Positions 63,017 to 64,000 of a stretch of DNA of 64,000 nt are shown one piece after another. A program made the translations under genes and the position numbers. This DNA is from Aldehydirespirator sp965116865. Lineage in GTDB: Bacteria > Actinomycetota > Acidimicrobiia > Acidimicrobiales > Aldehydirespiratoraceae. The notes under the pieces are model-generated. The model had not been told where the DNA came from. It saw only the letters and a list, made by a program, of their open reading frames with translations, and ran no database searches. Within the stretch, counting starts at the first letter, position 1. Each line of letters begins with the position of its first letter. Location: assembly GCA_965116865.1 (NCBI GenBank), contig OZ220727.1:2480001-2544000 (forward strand), read 5' to 3'.

Positions 63017-64000
63017 ATGGCAACGAACCCGACCGCCTCCGCCCCCGACGGCGCCGCGGGCGGCGGCCCGGGGGTGACCGTCGTCGAGATCCAGGAGGAG
63101 ATGGAGAGCTCCTTCCTGGAATACGCCATGTCGGTGATCATCAGTCGGGCGCTGCCCGACGCCCGCGACGGCCTCAAGCCTGTGCATCGCCGGATCCTGT
63201 GGTCGATGTACGACCAAGGCTTCCGCCCCGACCGGGGCCACGTCAAGTGCGCCCGCGTCGTGGGCGACGTGATGGCCCGGTTCCATCCCCACGGCGACGC
63301 CGCCATCTACGACGCGTTGGCCAGGATGGCCCAGCCGTTCTCGTTGCAGCACCCCCTCATCGACTTTCACGGCAACTACGGATCGCCCGAGGACCCTCCT
63401 GCCGCGGCCCGCTACACCGAGTGCCGCCTCGATCGGCTGGCCATGTCGATGCTGGCCGACATCGAGCAGGACACCGTCGACTTCGCCGACAACTATTCGG
63501 GGGACTTCGCCGAGCCGGCGGTGCTGCCGGCGCGGCTGCCGAACCTGCTGGTGAACGGCAGCCAGGGGATCGCGGTGGGCATGGCCACCAGCATCCCGCC
63601 CCACAACCTGGCCGAGGTGATCGACGCGGTGATGGTGCTCCTCGAGAACCCCGCCGCCGGCGCCGAGGAGTTGATGGCCCGCGTCCATGGCCCGGACTTC
63701 CCGACCGGGGGGCGGGTACTGGGTCGAACCGGGTTCGAGTCGGCCTATCGGACCGGGCGCGGGTCGGTCAAGATGCGCGCCGATGTCGCCGTCGACGAGA
63801 TAGGCGGCCGCAACGCGCTCGTGGTCACCGCGCTGCCCTACCAGGTGTCGGCCGGCGCGGTGGCCCGCAAGATCGCCGATCTGGTCAACGCCAGGGAGCT
63901 GGAGGGGATCGCCGACGTCAACGACGAGTCCTCCGGCGACTCCACCCGCTTCGTGATCAAGCTCAAGCGGGACGCCAACCCGGAGGTTGTGCTCAACAAC
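63017..64000 (+). CDS. gyrA: DNA gyrase subunit A, N-terminal part (cut by window edge)
   Basis: 328 codons visible from ATG 63017. FLEYAMSVIISRALPDARDG, GLKPVHRRILW and the winged-helix motif GDVMARFHPHGDAAIYDALA lead to the catalytic tyrosine in AARYTECRL. The position equivalent to E. coli Ser83 is Ala and that of Asp87 is Asp, as in mycobacteria. The frame is open to the end of the window. Confidence 0.95.
   Translation, partial: MATNPTASAPDGAAGGGPGVTVVEIQEEMESSFLEYAMSVIISRALPDARDGLKPVHRRILWSMYDQGFRPDRGHVKCARVVGDVMARFHPHGDAAIYDALARMAQPFSLQHPLIDFHGNYGSPEDPPAAARYTECRLDRLAMSMLADIEQDTVDFADNYSGDFAEPAVLPARLPNLLVNGSQGIAVGMATSIPPHNLAEVIDAVMVLLENPAAGAEELMARVHGPDFPTGGRVLGRTGFESAYRTGRGSVKMRADVAVDEIGGRNALVVTALPYQVSAGAVARKIADLVNARELEGIADVNDESSGDSTRFVIKLKRDANPEVVLNN

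Noticed and set aside
59670..63023. 1117-codon open frame on the minus strand opposite dciA-gyrB
   Set aside because: Shadow of GC-rich coding sequence on the other strand; composition is Arg/His/Val-rich and covers recF, dciA, an array and gyrB.

Overview
This 64 kb window is GC-rich chromosomal DNA from an actinobacterium. Evidence: many GTG starts, the order rpmH-rnpA-yidD-yidC-jag-rsmG-parA-parB diverging from dnaA-dnaN-recF-dciA-gyrB-gyrA, a BsaP-like partner next to bioB, and a DUF5318 gene next to the CCA-adding enzyme. Class Acidimicrobiia is plausible but is inference only. The right-hand part (46-64 kb) is the classical replication-origin neighbourhood.

Layout. 0-5 kb: a leftward operon of a glutamine-synthetase-like enzyme (glnT/gmaS type) and three split glutamate-synthase-like subunits (glxB, glxC, glxD), then an unrecognised gene cut by the window edge; this arrangement resembles the N-methylglutamate route of methylamine use. 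5.7-13.6 kb: TrmH-type methyltransferase, potassium channel with RCK domains, 1-Cys peroxiredoxin, a nicotinate phosphoribosyltransferase/nicotinamidase fusion, and an ABC exporter. 14-19 kb: xseA-xseB, a polyprenyl synthetase, prfC. 19-27 kb is an accessory zone: gene fragments (DUF3224, DUF1697, endonuclease/exonuclease/phosphatase, hsdR), a repeat-bearing propeller-like protein, vapBC, an IS110-type transposase and a DUF222/HNH gene. 27-37 kb: bsaP-bioB, then a branched-chain-amino-acid-type ABC uptake system with an acyl-CoA synthetase. 37-48 kb: dnaB, rplI, rpsR, ssb, rpsF, panB, DUF5318, pcnA, a deacetylase, degV, trxB, trxA. 48-64 kb: parB, parA, an IS1380-like insertion, rsmG to rpmH, then dnaA to gyrA.

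The signal that ordinary gene annotation does not explain is repeat architecture. (1) More than fifteen places carry local direct repeats, each with its own sequence, and the offset between copies is strikingly constant: exactly 72 bp at eight places and 69-76 bp at several more, in both coding and non-coding DNA. Several arrays have copied the first or last codons of a neighbouring gene (xseA, livG, bsaP, dciA). (2) A dispersed element of about 135 bp with inverted ends containing GCGAATAGG lies in at least seven intergenic sites; some of the largest tandem arrays grow from its ends. (3) At parA the ancestral segment holding the parA start, the promoter region and a perfect parS was tandemly duplicated (about 267 bp); only one copy received the dispersed element and then an IS with a TTAG target duplication, so empty and filled sites can be compared side by side.
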